From Isoptericola variabilis 225 (GTDB taxonomy: Bacteria; Actinomycetota; Actinomycetes; Actinomycetales; Cellulomonadaceae): DNA of 64,000 nucleotides. Under the pieces are notes generated by a model. The model saw only the letters and a program-made list of their open reading frames with translations, ran no database searches and was not told the DNA's origin. The stretch's first letter is position 1; every line of letters begins with the position of its first letter. The position numbers and the translations under genes are program-made. Where the stretch lies: the NCBI RefSeq assembly GCF_000215105.1, contig NC_015588.1:2418001-2482000 (forward strand), written 5' to 3'. Positions 1 to 11,220 of the stretch are shown piece after piece.

Positions 1-641
1 GCTCGGCCGCACCCCGGTGCGCACCGTGACGCCGGCCGCCCGGAGGCCCGCGCTGAGCACCGCGCCCGCCTCGGTGTCGAGCTGGCGCTCCATCGGCGCC
101 GGCCCGGGGTGCACGAGCGTGACCTGCAGCCCGCGGCCCGCGAGCCCGTGCGCGGCCTCGACGCCGAGCACGCCGCCGCCCACGACGACGGCGCGCGGCG
201 CGTTGACCGTCGCCGCGACGATCTCGCGTGCGTCGTCGAGCGTGCGCAGCGCGTGCACGCCCGCGGGCAGGTGATCGAGGCCCGGCACGGCGGGGATGCG
301 CGCCGACGAGCCCGTCGCCAGGACGAGGCGGTCGTACGGGTGGCGCGTGCCGTCGTCGGCCAGGACGACCTTGGCGTGCCGGTCGACCGACACGGCGGCG
401 GTCCCGCGCAGCACGCGGGCCCGGGCGTCGTCGACGAGCGGCATGCCGATCGCGGCGACGTCGGTCCGGCCGGCGACGACGTCGCTCAGCAGCACACGGT
501 TGTACGGCTCGTAGGGCTCGGCGCCGAGCACCGTGACGTCGACGGCGCCGTCGGCGTCGCGGCGCAGCAGCTCGTCGACGAGCCGGGCGCCGACCATGCC
601 GTGGCCGACGATCACGACGCGCAGCGGGACTCGCAGGGTGG

Positions 642-645
<4 letters not shown>
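1..645 (-). CDS. nirB: NirB-type FAD/NAD(P)H oxidoreductase, partial
   Basis: The gene runs off the left edge, so only about 215 N-terminal residues are visible. They show a Rossmann start (VIVGHGMVGARLVDELL), the GAEPYEPYNRVLLS segment typical of the flavoprotein part of NAD(P)H nitrite reductases, and a second nucleotide-binding glycine motif (VVVGGGVLGVEAAHGL). In the cytoplasm it would pass electrons from NAD(P)H to nitrite or to the nitrate reductase next to it. The GTG start overlaps the stop of the nitrate reductase gene (GTGA), so the two are translationally coupled. Without the C-terminal siroheme and Fe-S part, a stand-alone reductase such as NasB cannot be excluded, so the symbol is provisional. 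Confidence 0.75.
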
Positions 646-2986
<2,341 letters not shown>

Positions 2987-2990
<4 letters not shown>

Positions 2991-4345
2991 ACGCGCTCCG
3001 CCCGCATCGCGCTGCCCCGGCGGCCGTAGACCGCCCAGGTGACGACGGCCATGACCACGTACGCACCCACGAAGACCCACAGGGCCGGCACGAGCGACCC
3101 GGTGGCCGACGTCGACATCGCGAACCCGCGCGGGATGAGGAACCCGCCGAACGCACCCACCGCGCCCGCGACGCCGATGCACCCGGCCGCCGCCCTCGCC
3201 GTCGCCGCCCCGCCGCCGCCGGCACCCGCGACCCGGAACGCCGCCGGGATCATGCGGTAGACCGAGCCGTTGCCGACGCCCGTCGCGACGAAGAGGACCA
3301 GGAACGACGAGAAGAAGAGCGCGAAGCTGTGGCTGCCGAGCGCCGTGATGGCCCCGATCGCGCCCACGATCATGACGCCGAAGCACGCGACGGTGACGAC
3401 GGCGCCGCCGATGCGGTCGGCGAGCATCCCGCCGAGCGGCCGGGCCACCGATCCCACCAGCGCGCCGAGGAACGCCAGCGACAGCGTGACCTCGGGGAAC
3501 TGGCCGGCCAGCAGCGTCGGGAACGCTCCCGAGTACCCGATGAACGAGCCGAACGTGCCGATGTAGACGAACGAGATGATCCACGTGTGCTTCTCGCGCA
3601 CGGCCGCGCCGAACGAGCGCGGGTCGGCCTTGGCCGTGGACAGGTTGTCCATGAACCGCCAGGCGAGGAACGCCGCGAGCACGACGAACGGCACGAACAT
3701 CAGGCCCGCGCGCTCGAGCGCGACGCCCGCCCCGGTGACGATGACGAGGGGCACCGCGAGCTGCACCGCGGCCGTGCCGATGTTGCCGCCGGCCGCGTTC
3801 CAGCCGAGCGCCGCGCCCTTCTCCTTCTCGGGGAAGAAGAACGAGATGTTGGCCATCGAGGAGGCGAAGTTGCCGCCGCCGAAGCCCGCGAGCGCCGCGA
3901 CCAGCAGCATGACGCCGAACGACGTCTCGGGCCGCTGGACGGCCCAGGCCAACGCGAGCGTCGGGACGAGCAGCAGCGAGGTGGAGACGACGGTCCAGTT
4001 GCGCCCGCCGAACACCGGGACGGCGAGCGTGTAGGGGATGCGCAGCGTCGCGCCGACCAGCGCGGGCACCGCGATGAGCCAGAACAGCTGGTCGGTCGAG
4101 TAGGCGAAGCCCGCCGCCGGCAGCTGCGGCACCACGATCGACCACAGGGCCCACACGCAGAAGCCGAGGAACTCGGCGAAGATCGACAGGACGAGGTTGC
4201 GCCGCGCGATGCGCCGGCCGCCGTCGTGCCAGAAGGTCTCGTCCTCGGGGTCCCAGCGGTCGATCCACCGGCCCCTCCGGGCAGGGCGGGCGCCGGCGTC
4301 GTCGCGGAGCGGTGCCGGGGTGGTCACCGTCGTCGGAGCAACCAT
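2987..4345 (-). CDS. narK: NarK/NasA-type nitrate/nitrite transporter (MFS)
   Basis: The 452-residue major facilitator protein of the NNP family imports nitrate and may export nitrite at the cell membrane. Both family signatures are visible: GGGNFASSMANISFFFPEKE followed by a GWNAAGGNIG segment, and GVGNGSVYRMIPAAF in the second half. Hydrophobic stretches fit 12 transmembrane segments. The start at 4345 is chosen because AGGAGG sits a few bases upstream; a longer frame to 4426 lacks this. It is the first gene of the narK-narB-nirB operon and overlaps narB by four bases. The 247 bases to the divergent moeA would hold both promoters. Confidence 0.93.
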
Positions 4346-4592
4346 CGCTGTCCTCCTGTGCGCGTCGCCCGACGGCGTCGGGCGGCCTGGGAAGCCCCCG
4401 GCGGGGTACCGGGAGCCGTCGTGCAAACCGTCCGGCTCGCCCTCGAACCGACGCTGTCGACGCTACGGAGGCGGTGTTTCGCGGTGCCGCGCGCGGCCGT
4501 GAAATCAAGGTGAGGACAAACGCACAGGCGCCCGGGGTGCACTGTGAGAACACCGCTGCACGGGCGACACATCGCGGGCCTACCGTGGCTGC

Positions 4593-5990
4593 ATGACCGA
4601 CGGACCGGTGCGCCGCACGATCGCCGAGCACGCGGCCGCCGTGCTCGCGCGCGTCGCGCCGCTGCCGGCGGTACCGCTCGCGCTCCCCGACGCCGCAGCC
4701 TCCGGGCTCGGGCTCGTGCTGGCGCGCGACGTCGTGGCCGCGGCCGCCGTGCCGCCGTTCGACCACGCCGCCATGGACGGCTACGCCGTGCGCCTCGCCG
4801 ACCTGCCCGACGACGGCACCCCGGTGACGCTGCCCGTGACCGGTTCGGTACACCCCGGCTCGGCCGCTGTGGGCATGATTTCTGGCCCGAATCGTCCGGA
4901 TGATCCAGACAAAACAGACCAGAAATCATGCCCACAGCGATCGGGTGGCCGGGGTCGTCGCGCGGTGCGGATCATGACCGGTGCGCCGCTGCCCGCGTGG
5001 GCGGACGCGGTCGTGCCGGTCGAGCGGACGTCGACGGGCCGGTTCGTCGCGGGCGGCGCGGCCGTCGAGCAGGAGGTCACGCTGTCCCGCCCTGCGCGCA
5101 CCCACGTCCGCACGGCGGGCGAGGACCTGCGGACGGGTGACGTGCTCGCGAGGGCGGGCGACGAGGTCACGCCCGCGCTCGTCGCCGTCGCGGCGGCGGC
5201 CGGGCTGTCCGAGCTGTGGGTGCACCGCCGCCCGCGCGTCGCGGTCCTCTCCACCGGCTCCGAGCTCGTCGCCGCGACCGCCACGGCGGCGCCCGGCGCC
5301 GTCCCCGACTCCAACTCGCTCATGCTCGCCGCGCTCGCGCGCGCCGCGGGGGCCGACGTCGTGCGCGTGGGCGCGGTGCCCGACGACGCCGCGGCCCTGC
5401 GCACCGCCCTCGACGGCGTTGTGAGCGGACCTGTGGCCCACTCCGAGGCGCGAAACCGGGCCGATTCTCCGCTCACAACGGTGGACCTGGTCGTGACGTC
5501 GGGAGGGGTGTCGGCCGGGGCGTCGGACGTCGTGCGCGAGGTGCTCGCGAGCGCCGACCCCGCGCTGTCCGACGTCGAGCTGGCGGCGGTCGCGATGCGG
5601 CCCGGCAGGCCGCAGGCGCTCGCGCGGTGGCGGGGTGTGCCGTGGGTCGCGGTGCCGGGCAACCCGGTGAGCGCGTTCGTGTCGTTCGCGCTGTTCGTGC
5701 GCCCGGCGATCGCGCGCCTCGCGGGCGGCGCGCCGCCCGCCGCCCGGACCGCCCGCGCCGCCGTCGCGTGGGGCACCCCGCCCGGGCGCGAGGCCGTCGT
5801 GCCGGTGCGGGTGCTCGGCTCGGGCGAGGTCGAGCCGGCCGCGCCGCTGCACGGTGCCGCGGACGGCGCCGGCCACCACCTGTCCGCGCTGCTCGCGGCG
5901 GACGCGCTCGCGATCGTCCCGGCCGACGTCGAGAAGGTCGCGGCGGGCGACGAGGTCACCGTCCTCGGCCTCCCGGGCAGGCACCGATGA
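4593..5990 (+). CDS. moeA: Molybdopterin molybdotransferase MoeA
   Basis: MoeA inserts molybdate into adenylated molybdopterin, a late step of Moco synthesis in the cytoplasm. The 465-residue protein has the family marks: AMDGYAVR near residue 55, AVRIMTGAPLP, the STGSEL segment, TSGGVSAGASD and the GNPVSAFVSF motif, then the C-terminal barrel. It is longer than usual because two palindromic elements are inserted in frame, at about residues 92-116 (between GSAA and AVRIMTGAP) and 275-296 (just before VDLVVTSGGVS). Its stop overlaps the mobA start (ATGA). It is transcribed divergently from the nitrate reductase operon that needs the cofactor. Confidence 0.93.
   Translation: MTDGPVRRTIAEHAAAVLARVAPLPAVPLALPDAAASGLGLVLARDVVAAAAVPPFDHAAMDGYAVRLADLPDDGTPVTLPVTGSVHPGSAAVGMISGPNRPDDPDKTDQKSCPQRSGGRGRRAVRIMTGAPLPAWADAVVPVERTSTGRFVAGGAAVEQEVTLSRPARTHVRTAGEDLRTGDVLARAGDEVTPALVAVAAAAGLSELWVHRRPRVAVLSTGSELVAATATAAPGAVPDSNSLMLAALARAAGADVVRVGAVPDDAAALRTALDGVVSGPVAHSEARNRADSPLTTVDLVVTSGGVSAGASDVVREVLASADPALSDVELAAVAMRPGRPQALARWRGVPWVAVPGNPVSAFVSFALFVRPAIARLAGGAPPAARTARAAVAWGTPPGREAVVPVRVLGSGEVEPAAPLHGAADGAGHHLSALLAADALAIVPADVEKVAAGDEVTVLGLPGRHR
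4865..4939. repeat. Palindromic element family B inside moeA
   Basis: Perfect 21-base arms at 4865-4885 and 4919-4939 (core TGTGGGCATGATTTCTGG and its complement) enclose a 33-base loop. The arms are AT-richer than the surrounding gene. The element is read through in the moeA frame (VGMISGPNRPDDPDKTDQKS) at a place where MoeA relatives have only a short loop. Confidence 0.85.
5417..5480. repeat. Palindromic element family C, copy 1, inside moeA
   Basis: Perfect 13-base arms (CGTTGTGAGCGGA at 5417-5429 and its complement at 5468-5480) enclose a 38-base core. In the moeA frame it encodes SGPVAHSEARNRADSPLTT. The same peptide, with only a few changes, is encoded in the moeB-like gene at 8438-8496 in the same frame and orientation relative to the gene. 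Confidence 0.87.
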
Positions 5991-6583
5991 CGTTCGACGC
6001 CGTGATCCTGGCCGGCGGGCGCGCGACGCGCCTCGGCGGCGTGGCCAAGTCGGGCATCGTCGTCGGCGGCGTCACGCTGCTCGAGCACGCCCTGGCCGCG
6101 ACGCGCGAGGCGCGCCGCACCGTCGTCGTCGGGCCCGACGACGGCACCCGCCTTCCGGACGGGACGCTGCGGACGCGCGAGGACCCGCCGTTCGGTGGGC
6201 CGGTCGCCGGGATCGACGCGGGCCTGCGGGCGCTCGAGCGCGCGGCGGCGGCCGAGCTCGTCCTCGTCCTCGCCGTCGACGTCCCCCGCTCCGCGCTGGC
6301 CGTCCCCCGCCTGCGGGCCGCGCTCGCCGCGCACCCCGACGCCGACGGCGCCCACCTGGTCACCCCCGAGGGGCCCCAGTGGCTCGTCGGCCTCTACCGC
6401 CGCGCGGCGCTGCGTGGCACGCTCGACGCCGTGCGCGACCCGTCCGGGTCGGTGCACGGACTCCCGGTCCGCCGGCTCGTGACGCTCCTGCGCCGCGTCG
6501 GGGTCTCCGACGAGGCGGGGCTGAGCGACGACGTCGACACCTGGGACGATGTGACGAGGCTCGAGAAGGAGGGCATGTCATGA
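5987..6583 (+). CDS. mobA: Molybdenum cofactor guanylyltransferase MobA
   Basis: MobA adds GMP to Mo-molybdopterin to make the dinucleotide form used by the nitrate reductase upstream. The 198-residue protein starts with the nucleotidyltransferase signature LAGGRATRLGGVAK, followed by a PPFGGPVAGIDAGL segment and the metal-binding AVDVPR region, as in MobA/IspD-like enzymes. Its length is normal for the family. It overlaps moeA and the next gene by four bases each, so it sits in the middle of a tightly coupled Moco operon. Confidence 0.9.
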   Translation: MTFDAVILAGGRATRLGGVAKSGIVVGGVTLLEHALAATREARRTVVVGPDDGTRLPDGTLRTREDPPFGGPVAGIDAGLRALERAAAAELVLVLAVDVPRSALAVPRLRAALAAHPDADGAHLVTPEGPQWLVGLYRRAALRGTLDAVRDPSGSVHGLPVRRLVTLLRRVGVSDEAGLSDDVDTWDDVTRLEKEGMS

Positions 6584-6840
6584 CGCAGGACACCCCTACC
6601 GTGCTGGAGACGTGGATCGAGGCGCTCGAGACGGAGCTCGGGCTGCCGGCCGGCTCCGTCGACGTGGCCGCGGTGCTCGACCTCGCGCGGGACGCGGCGC
6701 ACGGCGTCGCCCGTCCGGCCGCGCCCGTGACGACCTACGCCGTCGGGTACGCCGACGGTCTCGCGGCCGCGCGCGGCGAGGACTCCGAGGCCATCGACGT
6801 CGCCACGACGCTCGCGCTGGCCTGGCGGCCGGAGGGCTGA
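6580..6840 (+). CDS. DUF6457 small Moco-cluster protein
   Basis: This 86-residue soluble protein of unknown mechanism begins with TVLETWIEALETELGL and ends with ATTLALAWRP. It resembles the small DUF6457 proteins often found beside or fused to mobA in actinobacteria. No catalytic motif is visible. It overlaps mobA by ATGA, and its stop shares one base with the moaA start, so it is co-translated with both. A helper role for MobA is an inference from this position. Confidence 0.8.
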   Translation: MTQDTPTVLETWIEALETELGLPAGSVDVAAVLDLARDAAHGVARPAAPVTTYAVGYADGLAAARGEDSEAIDVATTLALAWRPEG

Positions 6841-7934
6841 TGGCGCTGGTCGAGCTGGGCATACCGCGTCTCGTGGGCGGTCCGCGTCCCGAGGTGCCCG
6901 TCGTCGCGCTGCCTGCCGGGCGGCCGTCGACGGCGGCGCTCGTGGACCGGTTCGGCCGCGTCGCCACCGACCTGCGCGTCTCCCTCACCGACCGCTGCAA
7001 CCTGCGCTGCACGTACTGCATGCCCGCCGAGGGCCTCCCGACGCTGCCGCGCGACGCCGTCATGACGCGCGCGGAGATCGTGCGGCTCGTCGGCGTCGCC
7101 ACGCGCGACCTCGGCGTCCGGCAGGTCCGGTTCACCGGCGGCGAGCCTCTGCTGCGCGGCGACCTCGTCGAGATCGTGCGCGACTGCGCCGCGCTCCCCC
7201 ACCGGCCGGAGCTCAGCCTCACGACCAACGCGGTCGGCCTCGACTCGCGCGCCCGGGCGCTGCGCGACGCCGGCCTCGACCGCGTCAACGTCTCGCTCGA
7301 CACGCTCGACCCCGACACGTTCGCGACGCTCGCGCGCCGCCCGTTCCTCGAGCGCACGCTCGCGGGGATCGACGCGGCGGCCGCAGTGTTCGACGTCGTC
7401 AAGGTCAACGCCGTGCTCGTACGCGGGGTCAACCTCGACCACGCCGCGGACCTGCTCGGCTGGTGCCTCGAGCGCGGGTTCGAGCTGCGGTTCATCGAGC
7501 AGATGCCGCTCGACGCCGACCACGCGTGGGACCGTACCGCGATGGTCACCGCGGCCGAGGTGCGGGCCCTGCTCGGCGAGCGCTTCATGCTGGTGCCCGA
7601 CGACGCGCCGCGCGACGGCGCCCCGGCGGAGCGCTTCGGCGTGCTCGACCCCGCGACCGGGCGGCGGCTCGGCCGCGTCGGCGTCATCGCCTCGGTCACC
7701 GAGCCGTTCTGCGGCGACTGCCGCCGCACCCGCCTCACGGCGGAGGGTGCAGTGCGCGACTGCCTGTTCGCGCACACCGAGACGAACCTGCTCGGCCCGC
7801 TGCGCGGCGGTGCCTCCGACGACGTGCTGGCCGACCTGTGGCGCACCGCCATGTGGGGCAAGCGGGCGGGGCACGGCATGGACGACGCCGGGTTCACGCA
7901 GCCCGCGCGGACGATGAGCGCGATCGGAGGATGA
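6840..7934 (+). CDS. moaA: GTP 3',8-cyclase MoaA
   Basis: This radical SAM enzyme makes 3',8-cyclo-GTP, the first step of molybdopterin synthesis. The 364-residue protein has the SAM cluster motif DRCNLRCTYCMP, RFTGGEPLLR, the second 4Fe-4S cluster ligands in FCGDCRRTRL and a later DCLF, and the functional C-terminal Gly-Gly (SAIGG). About 45 residues precede the usual start of the domain, which is common in actinobacterial MoaA. The partner moaC and the moaE subunit of MPT synthase are not in this window. Confidence 0.95.
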   Translation: MALVELGIPRLVGGPRPEVPVVALPAGRPSTAALVDRFGRVATDLRVSLTDRCNLRCTYCMPAEGLPTLPRDAVMTRAEIVRLVGVATRDLGVRQVRFTGGEPLLRGDLVEIVRDCAALPHRPELSLTTNAVGLDSRARALRDAGLDRVNVSLDTLDPDTFATLARRPFLERTLAGIDAAAAVFDVVKVNAVLVRGVNLDHAADLLGWCLERGFELRFIEQMPLDADHAWDRTAMVTAAEVRALLGERFMLVPDDAPRDGAPAERFGVLDPATGRRLGRVGVIASVTEPFCGDCRRTRLTAEGAVRDCLFAHTETNLLGPLRGGASDDVLADLWRTAMWGKRAGHGMDDAGFTQPARTMSAIGG

Positions 7935-7935
7935 G

Positions 7936-8181
7936 GTGACCGTCGAGCTGCGCTACTTCGCAGCCGCGCGCGCGGCGCTCGGGCGCTCGACCGAGACGCT
8001 GCCCGTGCCCGACGGCGCGACCGTGCGCGACGTCGTCGGGCGCCTCGCGGCAGCGACGCCGTCCGCCGCACCCGTGCTGGAACGCTGCGCGGTGCTGCTC
8101 GACGGCCGCCGCGCCGAGCCGTCCGACCCGGTGCCCGACGGCGCGCGCCTCGACCTGCTGCCGCCCTTCGCCGGCGGCTGA
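7936..8181 (+). CDS. moaD: MoaD/ThiS family sulfur carrier
   Basis: The 81-residue ubiquitin-like protein ends in PPFAGG; the C-terminal Gly-Gly is the site of adenylation and thiocarboxylation. With MoaE it would form MPT synthase. It starts with GTG almost directly after moaA, so it is the last gene of the operon. The convergent moeB-like gene 13 bases downstream encodes its probable activating enzyme. Confidence 0.88.
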   Translation: MTVELRYFAAARAALGRSTETLPVPDGATVRDVVGRLAAATPSAAPVLERCAVLLDGRRAEPSDPVPDGARLDLLPPFAGG

Positions 8182-8194
8182 CCCGCTCGGCCGG

Positions 8195-9268
8195 TCAGAG
8201 CGGCGCCGCGGCGACCGCGCGCACGTCGGTCCAGCCGTCGGCGGCGAGCAGCGTCGCCGCCCCGCGCGAGCGCAGCCCGTGGGGGCACACGACGACGACG
8301 GGCGCGTCGTGCGGGTGGCCGACCAGCTCCGGCGGGTGCTCCCCCGCCGCCAGGTCCTCGAGCCGCACCCACACGGCCCCGGGCGCCGCCCCGCCCGCCG
8401 CAGGGCCGACGTCGAGCACGAGTGCCCCCTCCGGAACCGTCGTGAGGGGACTTGTGGCCCGGTTCGGAGCCTCCGAGTGGGCCACAGGTCCGGTCGCAGC
8501 GCTGGGAGGGGTGAGCTCGACGGCGTTCCACGTCGAGGTCCGCGCGTCGTAGACGAGCAGCCGGCCGAGCGCGACGTCGCCCGTGCCGGTGAGGAGCTTG
8601 ACCGCCTCGACGGCCATGGTCGCGCCGACGACGCCGCACGCGGGCGAGAGGACCCCCGCGGTCGCGCAGGTCTCGCCCTCCTCGGACGGCGCGGGTCCGA
8701 AGACGTCGGGGTACGTGAGCGCGAGCCCGTCCGGCGCCGCCGACCACCACACAGCCACCTGCCCGTCCCAGCCCAGCACGCTGCCCCACACGACGGGCAG
8801 CCCGAGCGCCACCGCGGCGTCCGAGACCGCGTACCGGGTCGCGAACGTGTCGCACCCGTCGACGACGAGGTCGTACGCCTCCATCAGCGAGCGAGCGTTC
8901 GACGCGTCGAGCCGCACCCCGTGCTCGACGACGCGCACGTCGGGCCGCAGCGTGCGCAGCGCGGCCGCCGCCGACGCCGTCTTGGGCGAACCCACGTCAC
9001 CGGCACCGTGCAGCACCTGACGCTGCAGGTTGGACTCCTCGACGACGTCGTCGTCGAGCACCCCGAGCGTTCCCACGCCCGCCGCCGCGAGGTACTGCAG
9101 CACCGGCGAGCCGAGCCCGCCGGCCCCGACCACCAGCACGCGCGCGGAGGCGAGCCGCGCCTGCGCCGCGGGCCCGAAGCTCTCGAGGAGCAGGTGCCGC
9201 GCCGCCCGCCGTCGTTCCTCCGGCGGCAGGGGGCCACCGGACGGCACGAGCGGGTCGAGCGCGGCCAC
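8195..9268 (-). CDS. moeB: MoeB/ThiF adenylyltransferase with rhodanese domain
   Basis: The 357-residue protein activates the C-terminus of MoaD (or ThiS) and can add sulfur through its rhodanese domain. The ThiF domain shows the nucleotide motif GAGGLGSPVLQYLAAAG, the EESNLQRQVLH signature and the ETCATAGVLSPACGVVG segment. A C-terminal rhodanese loop has VVCPHGLRSRG with the likely active cysteine. The paired CxxC zinc ligands of E. coli MoeB are not seen. A palindromic element is inserted in frame at about residues 258-277, exactly between the two domains. The GTG start lies five bases after etfA, so it is read with etfBA although its function belongs to the Moco genes. Confidence 0.9.
   Translation of the reverse strand: MAALDPLVPSGGPLPPEERRRAARHLLLESFGPAAQARLASARVLVVGAGGLGSPVLQYLAAAGVGTLGVLDDDVVEESNLQRQVLHGAGDVGSPKTASAAAALRTLRPDVRVVEHGVRLDASNARSLMEAYDLVVDGCDTFATRYAVSDAAVALGLPVVWGSVLGWDGQVAVWWSAAPDGLALTYPDVFGPAPSEEGETCATAGVLSPACGVVGATMAVEAVKLLTGTGDVALGRLLVYDARTSTWNAVELTPPSAATGPVAHSEAPNRATSPLTTVPEGALVLDVGPAAGGAAPGAVWVRLEDLAAGEHPPELVGHPHDAPVVVVCPHGLRSRGAATLLAADGWTDVRAVAAAPL
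8438..8496. repeat. Element family C, copy 2, inside moeB
   Basis: Read on the minus strand, it encodes TGPVAHSEAPNRATSPLTT in the linker between the ThiF and rhodanese domains, nearly the same peptide as in moeA. The outer arms are decayed compared with the moeA copy, but the inner CCTGTGGCCC / GGGCCACAAG pairing remains. The limits are approximate and follow the stretch shared with moeA. Confidence 0.82.
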
Positions 9269-9272
9269 CGGG

Positions 9273-10265
9273 CTACTCCCCGCGGTGCGCCCGGATCTTG
9301 GCCGCGGCCTGCGGCAGCACCTCGGCCAGGTCGCCGACGACGGCGAAGTCGCAGATCTCGAAGATCGGCGCCTCGGGGTCGTTGTTGACCGCGACGATGA
9401 CCTGCGAGGCCTGCATGCCGCCCCGGTGGTGCGGTGCGCCCGAGATGCCCGCGCCGATGTACACGCGCGGCGCGATGGTCACGCCCGTCTGACCGATGTA
9501 CTGGTCGAACCAGCCCTCGAAGACCGCGTCGCGCGAGGCGCCCACGGCAGCCCCGAGCGCGTCCGCGAGCTCCGTGACCGGGCCGAAGTCGCCGTTGGTG
9601 CCGCGCCCGCCCGCGACGACGATCGCCGCCTCCTCGAGCGACGGCCGCCCGGCCGTGCGCTCCTTGGGCGTGCGCCCGACGACGGTCGGCACCGGGCCGT
9701 CGACCTCGACGGTGAACCCCTCGACCTCCGTGGCCACCGCGGCGTCGGCCGGCTGCGGCACGACGGCGTTGGCCCGGACCGTGAGGATCGCGACGTCGGT
9801 GGTCACGCGGCTGGTGGTGTCCCACGACCCGGAGAACACGCGCTTGGTGCCGACGATGCGGCCGTCGGGCGTCTCGCCCACGCCCGCGGCGTCGATGATC
9901 AGGCCCGCGCCGAGGCGGTGCGCGGCGAGCGCGGTCGCCTCCTTGGCCGAGAAGGTCGCGGGCGCGAGAACGACGTCGGCGTCCGTGAGGCGCACGGCCG
10001 CCGCGAGCGTCGCGCCGACGACGGCGGGCAGGTGGCGCGCGTCGTGCTGGTACGACGGCGGCAGCTCGGCCTGGTGCACCGTCTCGACGCCGTACGCGCC
10101 GAGCTGCGCGAGCACCTCGACCGTGGGCGCCTCGAGCGTGACGGCCTCGACGCGGCCGAGCGAGCGGGCGATCGTGAACAGCTCGAGCGCGCTCGAGCGG
10201 ACCTCTGTCGCCGGGTCGAGCAGGACGAGGACGGTGCGGTTCCGCGTGGGTTCCTGGACGGTCAT
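9273..10265 (-). CDS. etfA: Electron transfer flavoprotein alpha subunit
   Basis: EtfA with EtfB carries electrons from acyl-CoA and other dehydrogenases to the respiratory chain. The 330-residue protein has the C-terminal FAD domain with GRGTNGDFGPVTELADALG, SRDAVFEGW, GQTGVTIAPRVYIGAGISGA and the AVNNDPEAPIF segment. It starts 14 bases after etfB and is followed closely by the moeB-like gene. The length and motifs are normal. Confidence 0.95.
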   Translation of the reverse strand: MTVQEPTRNRTVLVLLDPATEVRSSALELFTIARSLGRVEAVTLEAPTVEVLAQLGAYGVETVHQAELPPSYQHDARHLPAVVGATLAAAVRLTDADVVLAPATFSAKEATALAAHRLGAGLIIDAAGVGETPDGRIVGTKRVFSGSWDTTSRVTTDVAILTVRANAVVPQPADAAVATEVEGFTVEVDGPVPTVVGRTPKERTAGRPSLEEAAIVVAGGRGTNGDFGPVTELADALGAAVGASRDAVFEGWFDQYIGQTGVTIAPRVYIGAGISGAPHHRGGMQASQVIVAVNNDPEAPIFEICDFAVVGDLAEVLPQAAAKIRAHRGE

Positions 10266-10279
10266 GGCGGCGGCCTCCC

Positions 10280-11089
10280 TCAGACCAGCTCGTTGCGGAT
10301 GAGGAACTCGGCCAGGGCGTTGCCGCCCTCGCCCTTGTCCTGGACCAGCTCCACCTCGGGCCGCGGCGGGCGGGGGGCGGCGCTCGTCGTCTCGGTCCGG
10401 GCGCCGGCCGCGCCGACCGACGCCGGGTCGACGTCGAGGTCCGCGAGCGACCAGGCCTCGATCTCCTTGGTGCGGGCGGCCATGATGAGCTTGAAGTTCG
10501 GGAACCGCGGCGTGTTGGCGGTGTCGGCGACCGACAGCACGGCGGGCAGCGACGCGGCGAGCTCCTCGGTGGCGTCGTCGGTCTCGCGCGTGATCGTCAG
10601 CGTGCGCGTCCCGGGCTCGAGCGCGACCTTCTTCGCGAGCGTCAGCGCGGGTCGGCCCAGCTCGGCGGCGAGCAGCGCGGGCACCACGGAGCCGAGGCCG
10701 TCGAGCGCCGCCATGCCCGTGACGACGAGGTCGACCGGTGCTTCACCCTCGAGGCGGCGCACGGCCGCGGCGAGCGCCGCGGTCGTGCCGAAGTAGTCCG
10801 AGCCGGCCAGGGCGTCGTCCGTGACGCGCACGCCGCGGTCCACGCCCATCTGGAACGCCTTGCGCAGCGCCAGGTCGCCGTCGGCGGGGGCCACGGTGAG
10901 GGCGACGATCTCGCTGCCCTCGCGCTCGTCGTCGGGCAGCGCCTCGACGATCCGCAGGGCGGCCTCGAGCGCGTTCTCGTCGAGCTCGTTCAGGGAGCCC
11001 TCGGCCGGGTCGCGGACGACGCGACAGTCCTCGAAGCGGCGGTCCGCGTTGATGTCCGGCACGTACTTCACGGGGACGACGATGCGCAC
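10280..11089 (-). CDS. etfB: Electron transfer flavoprotein beta subunit
   Basis: The 269-residue EtfB carries the AMP-binding site of the heterodimer. Recognisable parts are the VPVKYVPD start, NELDENALEAALRI, and the late NTPRFPNFKLIMAARTKEIE signature region. The GTG start at 11089 is chosen because GGAAGG lies upstream and the protein begins with the family's usual MRIVVPVKYVPD. An open frame extends far upstream in this GC-rich DNA but has no family match there. It is the first gene of the etfB-etfA-moeB unit, divergent from glgX. Confidence 0.94.
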   Translation of the reverse strand: MRIVVPVKYVPDINADRRFEDCRVVRDPAEGSLNELDENALEAALRIVEALPDDEREGSEIVALTVAPADGDLALRKAFQMGVDRGVRVTDDALAGSDYFGTTAALAAAVRRLEGEAPVDLVVTGMAALDGLGSVVPALLAAELGRPALTLAKKVALEPGTRTLTITRETDDATEELAASLPAVLSVADTANTPRFPNFKLIMAARTKEIEAWSLADLDVDPASVGAAGARTETTSAAPRPPRPEVELVQDKGEGGNALAEFLIRNELV

Positions 11090-11220
11090 GGGGAACCTTC
11101 CGACTCGAGTGCTCGACGGATCCGGCGGCCGGAGCCGCTCAGGCGACGAGCGTACTGCGCCCGCACCCACCGCCCGGCCACCGGTCCGCATCGTGCGACG
11201 CACCACGACTCGCCCTCGCT

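Noticed and set aside
3000..4853. Continuous minus-strand frame joining narB to a long upstream protein
   Set aside because: It overlaps the real narK gene in another frame and its residues are Arg/Pro/Ala-rich without family similarity, a usual artefact of very high GC. narB is placed at 642-2990 by its Fe-S motif and overlap with narK.
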